Below are positions 5,444-5,768 of a stretch of 5,768 nt of DNA, piece after piece. The notes beneath the pieces are model-generated. The model saw only the letters and a list, made by a program, of their open reading frames with translations, ran no database searches and was not told where the DNA came from. The stretch is from an uncultured Neisseria sp. (GTDB taxonomy: Bacteria; Pseudomonadota; Gammaproteobacteria; Burkholderiales; Neisseriaceae), in contig CALFOA010000302.1 of NCBI GenBank assembly GCA_937919795.1, positions 1 through 5,768 of the forward strand, written 5' to 3'. The position numbers were made by a program, and so were the translations under genes. Positions within the stretch are counted from its first letter, which is position 1. Each line of letters begins with the position of its first letter.

Positions 5444-5768
5444 ATGAACGTATTCTGTCGCCCCGCTACGGTAAAGCATACCTTGATTGGATTAGCGATA
5501 TTGTCATTATTGACTGCTTGTACAACCGTTCAAAAAATCGTTCCGCGGGTGTATCGAACACCGCCTGATGCGAAAGCGGTGCAGGCAGCGCTTCAGGCAC
5601 CTGATGCCAGCGGGCGTGCCCGTATCCGCATTTATCCCGATGTTCAGAAACCGGGGTTGCCCGGAGATGCCAATTTTGGCGGGCAATTTGATTTTTTATC
5701 GGTAGTGGTGATCGAAAAGGGGGGTAAAAAAAGAAGAGTGGGTTTCAGCAAAGTTTCTTATGCTCTCA
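5444..5768 (+). CDS. Putative lipoprotein of unknown function, C-terminus beyond the window
   Basis: The frame is open from the ATG to the window edge, giving 108 residues. The first 26 residues form a lipoprotein signal peptide: a short basic start (R6, K11), the hydrophobic stretch LIGLAILSLL, and the lipobox LTAC with the lipidated cysteine at C26. Threonine at +2 does not match an inner-membrane retention signal, so outer-membrane anchoring is plausible. The mature part begins TTVQKIVPRVYRTPP, then has ARIRIYPDVQKPGLPG (about 59-74) and a basic EKGGKKRR segment (91-98). I do not recognise a family. A GGAGA site six bases upstream supports the start. It may be co-transcribed with queC, 38 bases upstream, although a functional link is not apparent. 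Codons in the basic segment create adjacent G6 and A7 runs. Confidence 0.8.
   Translation, partial: MNVFCRPATVKHTLIGLAILSLLTACTTVQKIVPRVYRTPPDAKAVQAALQAPDASGRARIRIYPDVQKPGLPGDANFGGQFDFLSVVVIEKGGKKRRVGFSKVSYAL

Overview
The window looks like a chromosomal segment from a member of the Neisseriaceae. The main evidence is a 12-mer, TGCCTGTCTGAA, present in four perfect copies and two one-mismatch copies. This is a DNA uptake sequence (DUS) dialect; from memory it is the variant assigned to Neisseria wadsworthii and relatives, and not the classical GCCGTCTGAA. A DUS inverted pair used as a terminator, and what looks like the edge of a TATA-bounded small repeat element at the left end, also fit this family.

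Layout, left to right. (1) At 1-58 is the probable end of a small intergenic repeat, six bases from the end of yebC. (2) yebC (TACO1-type translation/transcription factor) lies on the minus strand at 64-792. (3) At 793-1277 is a long divergent intergenic region. It holds a yebC promoter, a near-consensus DUS, a plus-strand promoter and a structured leader for the next gene. (4) At 1278-2618 (+) is a 12-TM sugar:proton symporter of the MFS sugar porter family. (5) At 2616-2667 are a perfect 18-bp palindrome and a DUS-pair hairpin, a bidirectional terminator between convergent genes. (6) tsaD (t6A tRNA modification) is on the minus strand at 2693-3757. (7) A DUS-containing hairpin lies at 3815-3852. 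(8) At 3873-4487 (-) is a small membrane protein of the CDP-alcohol phosphatidyltransferase type with a degenerate catalytic signature. (9) At 4488-4754 is a divergent promoter region containing a preQ1-I riboswitch. (10) queC (7-deazaguanine/queuosine synthesis) is at 4755-5405 (+). (11) An unrecognised lipoprotein gene starts at 5444 and runs off the right edge.

Most of the content is housekeeping. Two of the genes, tsaD and queC, serve tRNA anticodon-loop modification (t6A37 and queuosine34), but they lie on opposite strands and are separately expressed. The clearest regulatory logic is at queC: a preQ1-I aptamer begins a few bases after the predicted transcription start and its 3' tail contains the Shine-Dalgarno sequence, so end product of the preQ1 branch should reduce QueC translation. 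I found no CRISPR array, phage, toxin-antitoxin or defence locus. The less explained items are the CDP-alcohol transferase-like protein that lacks key acidic/glycine residues, the foldable leader in front of the sugar transporter, and the truncated lipoprotein gene with adjacent G and A runs.
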